From Collinsella aerofaciens (GTDB lineage Bacteria; Actinomycetota; Coriobacteriia; Coriobacteriales; Coriobacteriaceae), in NCBI RefSeq assembly GCF_902364945.1, contig NZ_CABJFS010000008.1, positions 1 through 64,000 on the forward strand: a DNA stretch of 64,000 nucleotides, in the 5' to 3' direction. The notes beneath the pieces are model-generated. The model did no database searches. It saw only the letters and a program-made list of their open reading frames with translations, and was not told the origin of the DNA. The position numbers were made by a program, and so were the translations under genes. Positions 52,839 through 60,411 of the stretch are shown here, one piece after another (position 1 is the stretch's first letter; every line of letters starts with the position of its first letter).

Positions 52839-53702
52839 ATGGATAAGACAGGGGATGTGCTCAGCCACATCTGCGCGGTCATGAACAGCCTATCCCCCTC
52901 GGAGAAGGCAATCGCAACGTATGTGCTCGACCACCCGTCGGACGTCGCAACGATGACCGTCCGCGAACTCGCCGCAGGAACCGGTACGTCACCGGCGTCT
53001 GTTTCGAGGTTCGCAAGGACGCTTGACTACCGAACCTATTCGGACATGCGTCTGGCGCTCGGCATATCCATCAGCAGGGCCTCCGGCGAGGAAAAGGCCA
53101 CGGGCGGCAAGGTTACTCTGGACGACGTCGAGGGCTCCATTAAGTACGTCCTGTCTCACAAGGTCAAGGAGCTCTCCCAAACCGCCTCGCTCATTGACTC
53201 CGATGACTTTTCGACAGTCGTCAATCTGCTCCACAACGCCAACCTCGTCCTGATTGCGGGCGTCGGCAACTCGATTAGCATGGGCGTAAACGCGGCGTTC
53301 AAGCTCTCACAGGTTGGAGTCAGGGCGTTTTGCCCCAGTACCACCGATGCCATGGTCTCCGCCGCAACCAGCCTCAAGGAGAATGACATCCTGCTCGTCA
53401 TTTCGACGTCCGGATACTCGAAGCGCCTCGTCAACATATTCGACTCTGCCGAGGATTCGAACACCCCCATCATCATGATCACAGACAACCCAGATACGCC
53501 GCTCGCGAAGCGTGCCACGTATATCATCCGAGCCATCTCGCGAGATCAGGCCATCACCGGAACCGAGGTCGCCTTCTCGCACAGCTCGATCAACTTCGTC
53601 ATCGAGCTGCTGTTCCTCTTCCTGACCTCTTGCTGGGATGACCCGGTAGAGTTTAACAGGATCATCTCGAAGAATCTCTTGGGAGACAGGCAATACAGCT
53701 AG
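52839..53702 (+). CDS. RpiR/MurR family transcriptional regulator
   Basis: A 287-residue regulator with the N-terminal RpiR HTH (LSPSEKAIATYVLDHPSDVA, then GTSPASVSRFARTLDY) and a C-terminal SIS sugar-phosphate-isomerase domain (LVLIAGVGNSISMGVNAAFK, then DILLVISTSGYSKRLVN). It probably senses the phosphorylated sugar made by the PTS and controls the divergent MFS and PTS operon as well as the HAD gene that follows. Confidence 0.93.
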   Translation: MDKTGDVLSHICAVMNSLSPSEKAIATYVLDHPSDVATMTVRELAAGTGTSPASVSRFARTLDYRTYSDMRLALGISISRASGEEKATGGKVTLDDVEGSIKYVLSHKVKELSQTASLIDSDDFSTVVNLLHNANLVLIAGVGNSISMGVNAAFKLSQVGVRAFCPSTTDAMVSAATSLKENDILLVISTSGYSKRLVNIFDSAEDSNTPIIMITDNPDTPLAKRATYIIRAISRDQAITGTEVAFSHSSINFVIELLFLFLTSCWDDPVEFNRIISKNLLGDRQYS

Positions 53703-53751
53703 GACGACGCACACCGGCGCACCGACGCCCAGACCGAAACGGGAGGACCCC

Positions 53752-54579
53752 TTGATAAAGCTCATCCTCGCAGACATGGACGGGACCCTGCTGCCGTTTG
53801 GCTCAAGGGTCGTATCGGAGCGCACGCACAGCGCGATTCTTTCGGCGCTTGATGCGGGCATCGCGTTCGGCCCCGCAAGCGGCCGCGACTACGCCGACCT
53901 GGCCGATGCCTTTGACGGCGACGCGCGCTGTTTCTCGACCGGCATCATGGCCAACGGAAAGAAGGTCTTCTCCAGCGGCGAACTCGTGTTCAAAAAGACG
54001 CTCTCGACGGAGGCCCTCGTCAAGCTCGATAGCGCCGTACGCCCCTACGCGGGGACGTCACTCTGGCTAGTCGCCGATGTCGATGAGACAGGCAAACGCT
54101 GCGAGCAGTTCCTCTGCGCCGTCGAGCCTGGCGACGAATTCGCCCTGGAAATCGTTAAGGACTCCGGAAGAGACATGGCGCTCGGAGACGTGCCCACGAA
54201 CCGTGACGTCACCACCGCCGGCATCTTCGTCAACGTCAGCTCCGCCCCGACGGAAGTCGTTCGGAGTCGATGCAAGGAAGCCTGCCCAGAGCTTGATTTC
54301 CCCTCGCCCGTCCCATTCTTCCTCGATGTTGTTCCGGCTGGCTGGAGCAAGGTAAACGGACTCGACGCGCTTCTCGGCAGCCTTGGGGTCACGCTGGACG
54401 AGGTCGCTTTTATCGGAGACTCGGAAAACGACGTGACGCTCCTCGAAAAGGTGCCGAACTCCTACGCAGTCGCGGGCGCGATGCCAGAGGCGAAGGCCGC
54501 GGCCCATCACCTGATCGGGGACGCAGCCGAGGACTCCGTCGCGAAGCTCATCGAACAGATTGTCCAGCAGCGAGGCTAG
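53752..54579 (+). CDS. Cof-type HAD-IIB family phosphatase
   Basis: A 275-residue phosphatase with all motifs: ILADMDGTLL (nucleophile), PASGRDYADL region, and VAFIGDSENDVTLLEKV. Such enzymes dephosphorylate sugar phosphates, perhaps preventing toxic build-up. The start is TTG at 53752 preceded by GGGAGG. It lies 49 nt after the RpiR gene and is probably co-transcribed. Confidence 0.93.
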   Translation: MIKLILADMDGTLLPFGSRVVSERTHSAILSALDAGIAFGPASGRDYADLADAFDGDARCFSTGIMANGKKVFSSGELVFKKTLSTEALVKLDSAVRPYAGTSLWLVADVDETGKRCEQFLCAVEPGDEFALEIVKDSGRDMALGDVPTNRDVTTAGIFVNVSSAPTEVVRSRCKEACPELDFPSPVPFFLDVVPAGWSKVNGLDALLGSLGVTLDEVAFIGDSENDVTLLEKVPNSYAVAGAMPEAKAAAHHLIGDAAEDSVAKLIEQIVQQRG

Positions 54580-54631
54580 GGTTCCGCCAGCGTGGCATGC
54601 GCCGCGTGCCTCGTCATCCGTTCGTGGCGCG

Positions 54632-54781
54632 CTACCTCGTGACGATCCAGAGCGTGGCCATCGTCGCGACGCCGATGCCTACGATGAGCGCGACCCACAG
54701 GACGCGGACCACGAGGTTCATGTCGCCCGCCACCACCATGTCGTTCGCGTGCCAGAACCAGCTCTCGTTTCCCTCGCACAT
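54632..54781 (-). CDS. 49-residue single-pass membrane protein
   Basis: A small open frame with a strong ribosome-binding site (AAGGGAGGG at 6 nt before the ATG). The product starts MCEGNESWFWHANDMVVAGD and continues with a hydrophobic helix (LVVRVLWVALIVGIGVATM, about residues 23-41) ending in a basic Arg. The Trp-rich N-terminus is distinctive. Function unknown. It is convergent with the HAD gene and may be the last member of the accessory block. Confidence 0.6.
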   Translation of the reverse strand: MCEGNESWFWHANDMVVAGDMNLVVRVLWVALIVGIGVATMATLWIVTR

Positions 54782-55032
54782 GATGCCCTCCCTTGGCCTC
54801 GATTACGCCATCTATGGCCGAGCAATCGCAGGTCACGTGCCATGGATTTGCCCTACGCCCAGCTTTCAGTTCTGTAAGGCGGCGGGAGCCTGTGCGAGGC
54901 CCCGAGTCCTGAGGCTGTTGCAATGAAAATGGGAATCAAGGAGCACGCATCAATCATATGGGTTCCTTTCGAGGATAAGGGCAAACGAAGCATCCATCAT
55001 ATAATGGAGCGACGCAACCAGAGAGGTCACCC
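54782..55032. other. Non-coding gap at the right side of the accessory block
   Basis: About 250 nt upstream of rlmKL. The only clear signal is TATAAT at 55000-55005 without a good -35, which would give a leader of about 20 nt for rlmKL. No remnant of the N-terminal HAD half was found here. Confidence 0.45.
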
Positions 55033-57603
55033 ATGGAATTTTACGCAAGCTGCCCCGAGGGCTTTGAGTCCGCACTCGCCGATGAGCTTAAACGCCTCGG
55101 GCTTTCGCATGTCCGCCGCCTGAAGGGCCGCGCTACGTTTGAGGGCGAGCTTGAGCAGGGCTACCGCGCCTGTCTGTGGTCGCGCCTGGCCAGCCGCGTG
55201 TTCGTAGTGCTTGGGCGCTTTGAGGCGCAGGATGCCGATGAGCTGTACGACGGCGTTTACGACATCGCTTGGGAGACCATCGTCCGCCCCGGCGCCACCA
55301 TCGCCATCACCGCCCGCGGCGTGACCGAGCAGCTGCGCAACACGCGCTTCTCGGCCCTACGCGCCAAGGACGCGCTGTGCGACCGTCTGGCCGAGACCAC
55401 GGGCCGTCGCGCCGATGTCGACGCTGCCGATCCCGACGTTCACCTGCTGCTTTCGCTGCGCCAGCGTCGCGCGAGCATCAGCCTGGACCTTTCGGGCGAC
55501 CCGTTATTCAAGCGCCTGCCGCCTGCCGCGACCCGCGCCGGCGAGGGCACTCACGTGCTGCGCCCCGACTACGCCGCCCTGGTGCTGGCGCAGGTCGGCT
55601 GGACTGCACTGTGCGAGCACGAGCTGACGGCCGACGATTACGAGAACGAAGCCCTGCCCACGCTGGTCAATGCCTCGTGCGCCGGCGGCGGCCTGCTGTT
55701 GGAGGCCGTGAACATTCTGACCGACCGCGCCCCGGGCGCCGCACGCGAGCGCTGGGGCTTTGAGGGCTGGCAGTTGCACGACGCCGCCCTATGGGAGCAG
55801 CTGCTCGCCGAGGCACGCGAGTGCGAGGCGGCAGCACGCGAGCGCCAGGCACGCATCGTGGCCGTAGACATCGACCCCGCCGCCCGCCAGACCGCCGAGC
55901 GCATGGTCAAGTGCGCCGGCTACAAGCGTTTTGTCGACTTTTGCGCTGCCAAGCCAGCCACCGTACTGGACCATGTGGGCGCTGTCGCCGGTGCCGCCGT
56001 GGTCGCAGATACGACCGAGACACCGCTGTCGCTTATGCATGACGCCATGACGCTGGTCGGCGAGCTGCGCCGTGCGCCCGAGCTCACTTCGGCACCGGTC
56101 GCCGCGCTCACCCGCGACGGATTGCTGGCCCGCGCGCTCCACGCTGAGCCCGCGCGCTCCATCGCCGTCATGCCCAACAACGAGGAGGCGACCGTCGAGG
56201 TTTGGCCCTCGCTCGACCACGCCGCCGCAGCGTTTGAGGCTGCGACCAGCGCGGATGCTGAGGGCGAGACCTCGGACGCCGACGACGTCATCAGCGACGA
56301 AGCCCCCGCCCCCGCCATGCCCGAGCCTGCCGCTACGCTCGACCTGGGCGACGGCAAGCCGCTGCCCGTGCTCATCCCCGAGTCGGAGCAGTTCGCCAAC
56401 CGCCTGCGCAAGAATGCCCGTCTGCGCCGCAAGTGGGCCAAGCGCGAGGGCGTGAGCTGCTACCGCGTCTACGATGCCGACCTGCCCGATTACTCCGCCG
56501 CCATTGACCTGTACGAGGGCTGCCCGCAGACGCCGGGCCGCTGGCTCGTCATCGCCGAGTACGCCGCGCCTAAGACCATCGACCCCGCACTGGCCCAGGC
56601 CCGTATGCTCGACATTCTGGCCATCGCGCCGCGTATCCTGGACGTGCCGGCCGAGCACGTGCACGCCAAGGCCCGCATGCGCTCGCGCGGCGGCTCGCAG
56701 TACGGCAAGCAGGGCGCCGGCAAGGGCGCATCGGGCGAACGCGCCAACATCGCGCGCCGTCGCCTGCCGCTCATCGAAGAGGGCGGCCTTACCTTTGCCG
56801 TCAACTTTGACGACTATCTGGATGTGGGCATCTTCCTGGATCATCGCGTCACCCGCAACCTAGTGCGCGAGCACGCCAAGCAGGCACGCCGCTTCCTCAA
56901 CCTGTTTGCCTACACCGGCACCGCTACCTGCTATGCGGCCGACGGCGGCGTCGAGGAAACCGTGACGGTCGACCTTTCCAACACCTACCTGGACTGGGCC
57001 GAGCGCAATATGCGCCAGAACGGCTTTGTTGGTCCGCAGCATCATTTTGTGCGCGACGACGTGCTCGCCTGGATTCGCGACCAGCGCCAGACGCGCAACC
57101 GCTGGGACCTGATCTTTGTCGACCCGCCCACGTTCTCGAACTCGTCCAAGATGGGCCGTCGCACCTGGGATGTTCAGCGCGACCATGTTGAGCTTTTGGC
57201 CGGCGTATCGCGCCTGCTCGCGCAGGGCGGCCACGCCATCTTTAGCTGTAACCTGCGCGGCTTCCGCCCCGAAACGCGCAAGCTCGCGCGCGCGGGCGTC
57301 GTGTTGGAGGACATTACGGCGCAGACCATCCCCGAGGACTTCGCGCGCAACCAGAAGGTGCACCATTGCTACATCGTGCGCCGCCTGCCCATCGAGGATG
57401 CCATGGCCGAGGTCGGCTTTAGTGCCGAGGAGATTGCCGAGCGAACCGAGGAGCTGCGCAACCCCGAAGCCCGCAAGCCCCGTGCAGCGGCACCCGCGCA
57501 TGCACAGGCCGGCAACGGCAAGTCCAACTTTGCCGGCAAGCCCTCCCCCACCGGCAAGCTCAAAAAGAAGAAGTTCTACGCCAGCAAGCCCAAGGGCAAA
57601 TAA
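55033..57603 (+). CDS. rlmL: 23S rRNA methyltransferase RlmKL with degenerate RlmL half
   Basis: An 856-residue fusion. THUMP sequence covers about 45-155 (LYDGVYDIAWETIVRPGATI). The RlmL methyltransferase domain begins as usual (TDRAPGAARERWGFEGWQLH), but motif I is VNASCAGGGLLLEA instead of DPMCGSGT, and the catalytic NPPYG is missing (the matching region reads VVADTTETPLSL). The RlmK half is intact: LFAYTGTATCYAADGG, VDPPTFSNSSKM and DFARNQKVHHCYIV. RlmK makes m7G2069 and RlmL m2G2445 in E. coli. A Lys-rich tail ends the protein. Confidence 0.93.
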   Translation: MEFYASCPEGFESALADELKRLGLSHVRRLKGRATFEGELEQGYRACLWSRLASRVFVVLGRFEAQDADELYDGVYDIAWETIVRPGATIAITARGVTEQLRNTRFSALRAKDALCDRLAETTGRRADVDAADPDVHLLLSLRQRRASISLDLSGDPLFKRLPPAATRAGEGTHVLRPDYAALVLAQVGWTALCEHELTADDYENEALPTLVNASCAGGGLLLEAVNILTDRAPGAARERWGFEGWQLHDAALWEQLLAEARECEAAARERQARIVAVDIDPAARQTAERMVKCAGYKRFVDFCAAKPATVLDHVGAVAGAAVVADTTETPLSLMHDAMTLVGELRRAPELTSAPVAALTRDGLLARALHAEPARSIAVMPNNEEATVEVWPSLDHAAAAFEAATSADAEGETSDADDVISDEAPAPAMPEPAATLDLGDGKPLPVLIPESEQFANRLRKNARLRRKWAKREGVSCYRVYDADLPDYSAAIDLYEGCPQTPGRWLVIAEYAAPKTIDPALAQARMLDILAIAPRILDVPAEHVHAKARMRSRGGSQYGKQGAGKGASGERANIARRRLPLIEEGGLTFAVNFDDYLDVGIFLDHRVTRNLVREHAKQARRFLNLFAYTGTATCYAADGGVEETVTVDLSNTYLDWAERNMRQNGFVGPQHHFVRDDVLAWIRDQRQTRNRWDLIFVDPPTFSNSSKMGRRTWDVQRDHVELLAGVSRLLAQGGHAIFSCNLRGFRPETRKLARAGVVLEDITAQTIPEDFARNQKVHHCYIVRRLPIEDAMAEVGFSAEEIAERTEELRNPEARKPRAAAPAHAQAGNGKSNFAGKPSPTGKLKKKKFYASKPKGK

Positions 57604-57610
57604 CAAAGTT

Positions 57611-57669
57611 GCGGTGGAATACGGACTGTTTTGCCTGGAATTAGGCAGTTTTAGACCGTATTTCACCGC
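57611..57669. terminator. Nested hairpin between convergent rlmKL and kdpE-like genes
   Basis: A 14-position stem with one G-T pair (57611-57624 with 57656-57669) encloses a smaller GCCT/AGGC hairpin. It lies 8 nt after the rlmKL stop. Confidence 0.7.
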
Positions 57670-57697
57670 GGCTCATATTGGGATGATGGTTGGCGAT

Positions 57698-58411
57698 CTA
57701 GCCTTGGGTGACCAGTCGGTAACCGATACCCACGTGCGTTTGGATATAGCGCGGGTGCGCGGGATCGGACTCGATCTTCTTGCGCAGCGTGCCCATAAAG
57801 ACACGCAGGCTTGCCAGGTCGCTCTTGGTCGCCGTGCCCCAAATCTCGTGCAAGATAAACTGGTGCGTCAGCACCTTGTCGGCGTTGTGCGCCAGCAGGC
57901 ACAAGAGCTTGTACTCGATCGGCGTCAGATGCAATTCCTCGCCGTCCATCGTTGCGATACCGGCATCAAAATCGATATGCAACTCACCGGTATCGAACGA
58001 GCCCTCGGAGGCAACGCCGCCCGCCTGCGCATACGAAAGGCGCCTGAGCGTCGTGCGAATGCGCGCGAGCAGTTCCTCGACCGAAAACGGCTTGGTCAGA
58101 TAGTCGTCGGCGCCGGCATCGAGCGCGCGGATCTTGTCCGCGTCCTCGCTGCGCGCCGAGACCACAATGATCGGCATGCCCGACCATGCGCGCACCGACT
58201 CCACCACCTTGACGCCATCCATATCGGGTAGGCCCAGATCGAGCAGCACAATGCTCGGTGCCTGCGACGAGGCGGCGGCGATGGCGGCATGGGCGGTCTC
58301 CACAGCCATATGACGCAGGCCGTGCGCCTCGAGCGCGGCAACGATAAGGTTGCGGACGGCGGGATCGTCCTCAACGACCAAGATGAGCGGTTTTACGGCA
58401 GAGTTCGGCAC
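57698..58411 (-). CDS. KdpE-like response regulator
   Basis: A 237-residue OmpR-type regulator. The receiver has LILVVEDDPAVRNLI, the phospho-Asp in IVLLDLGLPDMDG, and DYLTKPFSVEELLARI. The DNA-binding domain includes LTPIEYKLLCLLAHN and VGIGYRLV. The resemblance to KdpE is strong. The start is GTG at 58411 with AGGAG upstream. It starts 4 nt after the sensor kinase gene. Confidence 0.93.
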   Translation of the reverse strand: MPNSAVKPLILVVEDDPAVRNLIVAALEAHGLRHMAVETAHAAIAAASSQAPSIVLLDLGLPDMDGVKVVESVRAWSGMPIIVVSARSEDADKIRALDAGADDYLTKPFSVEELLARIRTTLRRLSYAQAGGVASEGSFDTGELHIDFDAGIATMDGEELHLTPIEYKLLCLLAHNADKVLTHQFILHEIWGTATKSDLASLRVFMGTLRKKIESDPAHPRYIQTHVGIGYRLVTQG

Positions 58412-58415
58412 GGCG

Positions 58416-60041
58416 CTACTCCTTATCAAACGAAACATCGGCGGCGGGAAGCTCAATCGTAAAGACCGAGCCGTGCGGGTCCGCCGCGGCAACCTCTATG
58501 CTACCGCCATGCGCCAACGCAATGGAGCGGCAGAGCGAAAGACCCAGGCCCACGCTGCGGTGGCTGTCGGCCAGACCATGGTTGGCGGTGTAGAACGACT
58601 CAAAGATCCGCTCGCGGTCCTCGGGCGCGATGCCCGGCCCGTCATCGGCCACCGAGCACGTCACGTGCCCATCGTCGACGCCAATCGAAATCACGATATG
58701 CGAGCCTGCGGGCGTATAGGTGATGGCATTGTTCACCAGGTTCACCACGAGCTGTACCATCAGACGCGCGTCGACGCTAACGAGCGCCGGCTCATCGCAC
58801 GCCACCACCTTAAGGTCGTGCTCGCGCACGGCCGGACTTACGTGGCGCAGCGCCTCCTCGACGATATCGTCCATGAGCTCGAGCGTGGTCGACAGGTGCA
58901 TACCGCCACCCTCGAGCTTGGTGATGGCGAGCAGGTTCTCAACGGTGGCGTTGAGCCACAGTGCGTCCGAGCGAATGGATAGAAGCAGGCCGCGGCGCGT
59001 CTGGGCATCGAGCACCGCGGTGCCGGTCGAGCCCTGGTCGAGCAGCACATCGGCATTGCCCGAAATACTGGTAAGCGGCGTGCGCAGATCGTGCGAGATG
59101 GAGCGCAGTAAGTTGGCGCGCAGCTGCTCGTTTTTAGCGAGCACCGCCGCATCCTCGCGAGCCTCCATGGCGCGGGCGCGATCGAGCGCAAGCTCGCCTT
59201 CGCTCACGATGGCATCGGCAAGCGTCCGCTCCTCGGGCGTCAAAGCATCGGGCTCGGCGACAATGGCGAGCACCCCCACCACCGAGGCGGGATCACCCGC
59301 GCGCACCATGGTGTCACCCGAGCGCACGGTCAGGTATATGCCGTAGAACGCCGAAGCGCCATAGGTGGCATCGAGTGGCGTTCCCACATAGGCGGATGCC
59401 GAGAGCCGCGGCGGCATCTGGGGCGCCAACTGGTGCACCGGCACGGCATCGCCCACGGCCGTGTACGTCGTGCGCGGTAGCAGGTCATCGTTATCGGCAT
59501 CGGCGCTATACCACATGACCGGACAGTCCGAAAGACGCGCCAGCTGCGTTGCCATAGCGTGCACAATCTGTTGCTGATCGCCACACCGCTGCAGCATGCG
59601 GTTGGTCTCGAGCACCATCTGCGTGCGACGGTCGCTGGCGGCAGCCTGCGCCAAGGCGCGGCGCAGGGCCAGCGCGATCGAGCTCGATACGAGCGAGACC
59701 GCAAACATGATAAAGAACATGCCGGGATAGACGCGGTCGATAAACGACAGCGAGCAGCGCGGGTCGACAAACAAGAAGTTGTAGAGCGCCACGGCGGCGG
59801 CAGAAGTCAGCAGGCAGTACAGGCGGCTCCAGGTAAAGAAAGCGCACAGCTGCACGGCGAACACATAGACGATCATGATGCTCGGCGCGAGCCCCGGATG
59901 ATCGAGCAGCGCGCCCACAACCGTCGCCGCGACCAGCAGCCCCGCCGATACGCAGGCGTCATACAGGGGGCTGCGACGCGTCAGCGTTGTACGCCGCCAC
60001 CAAAAATTCTCGGCAATATCGCCGTCCGCACGGACGTCCAT
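58416..60041 (-). CDS. KdpD-like sensor histidine kinase lacking the N-terminal KdpD domain
   Basis: A 541-residue kinase. Residues 25-130 hold four membrane helices of the DUF4118 type. A GAF-like region follows (about 150-290). HisKA with the H-box LLRSISHDLRTPLTSISGNAD is near 325-345, and HATPase_c has VNNAITYTP, DDGPGIAPEDRERIFESFY and GLGLSLCRSI. The cytoplasmic KdpD sensor and USP domains of full KdpD (about 350 residues) are missing. No kdpFABC is present; kup lies upstream in the same direction. Confidence 0.92.
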   Translation of the reverse strand: MDVRADGDIAENFWWRRTTLTRRSPLYDACVSAGLLVAATVVGALLDHPGLAPSIMIVYVFAVQLCAFFTWSRLYCLLTSAAAVALYNFLFVDPRCSLSFIDRVYPGMFFIMFAVSLVSSSIALALRRALAQAAASDRRTQMVLETNRMLQRCGDQQQIVHAMATQLARLSDCPVMWYSADADNDDLLPRTTYTAVGDAVPVHQLAPQMPPRLSASAYVGTPLDATYGASAFYGIYLTVRSGDTMVRAGDPASVVGVLAIVAEPDALTPEERTLADAIVSEGELALDRARAMEAREDAAVLAKNEQLRANLLRSISHDLRTPLTSISGNADVLLDQGSTGTAVLDAQTRRGLLLSIRSDALWLNATVENLLAITKLEGGGMHLSTTLELMDDIVEEALRHVSPAVREHDLKVVACDEPALVSVDARLMVQLVVNLVNNAITYTPAGSHIVISIGVDDGHVTCSVADDGPGIAPEDRERIFESFYTANHGLADSHRSVGLGLSLCRSIALAHGGSIEVAAADPHGSVFTIELPAADVSFDKE

Positions 60042-60070
60042 CAGCGCCCCGCCCCTCTCTCAAAAACAAA

Positions 60071-60107
60071 AACCACCACAAAGGGGACAGGCACCTTTGT
60101 GGTGGTT
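60071..60107. repeat. Palindromic repeat with AAAGGGGACAGGCACCTTT core
   Basis: A 14-bp perfect stem (AACCACCACAAAGG, 60071-60084, with 60094-60107). It lies between the small membrane protein and the sensor kinase gene and is followed by a further GTGGTGGTT half copy near 60113. Confidence 0.75.
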
Positions 60108-60155
60108 TACCCTCGTGGTGGTTCTAAGTGTAAAGCCTTCTACGACCGGCAGCCG

Positions 60156-60350
60156 CTAGACAAACAGCACGTGCGCGAGCAGCGCGCACACACACGCCGC
60201 GACAAACACCAGCGCCACGACCGAAATCACGCGATCGGCCATGTCCATGTTGGCCCGATTCGTAAAGAACCGATCTTCGGCAGCGTCGACGCGTGCCTCA
60301 CGCACCAGGGCGGCGAGCGCCTCGCGGCCATCAAGCATCTTTGCATCCAT
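60156..60350 (-). CDS. 64-residue membrane protein between kup and the sensor kinase
   Basis: A small protein with a charged N-terminal half (MDAKMLDGREALAALVREAR) and one C-terminal transmembrane helix (VISVVALVFVAACVCALLAH). The ATG at 60350 has GGGGAGG at 5 nt, better than the in-frame ATG at 60380. It lies 61 nt after kup and 114 nt before the kinase. It could be a regulatory partner of either. The function is unknown. Confidence 0.7.
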   Translation of the reverse strand: MDAKMLDGREALAALVREARVDAAEDRFFTNRANMDMADRVISVVALVFVAACVCALLAHVLFV

Positions 60351-60411
60351 GCTTGCCTCCCCGGTCTCAATCTTGTCCATCGAAATCCAACTCCATGCAA
60401 CCTGTCGGCGC

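Noticed and set aside
54800..55032. Search for the missing N-terminal half of the HAD remnant at the right side of the block
   Set aside because: No DxDGT-like motif in any frame of the gap.
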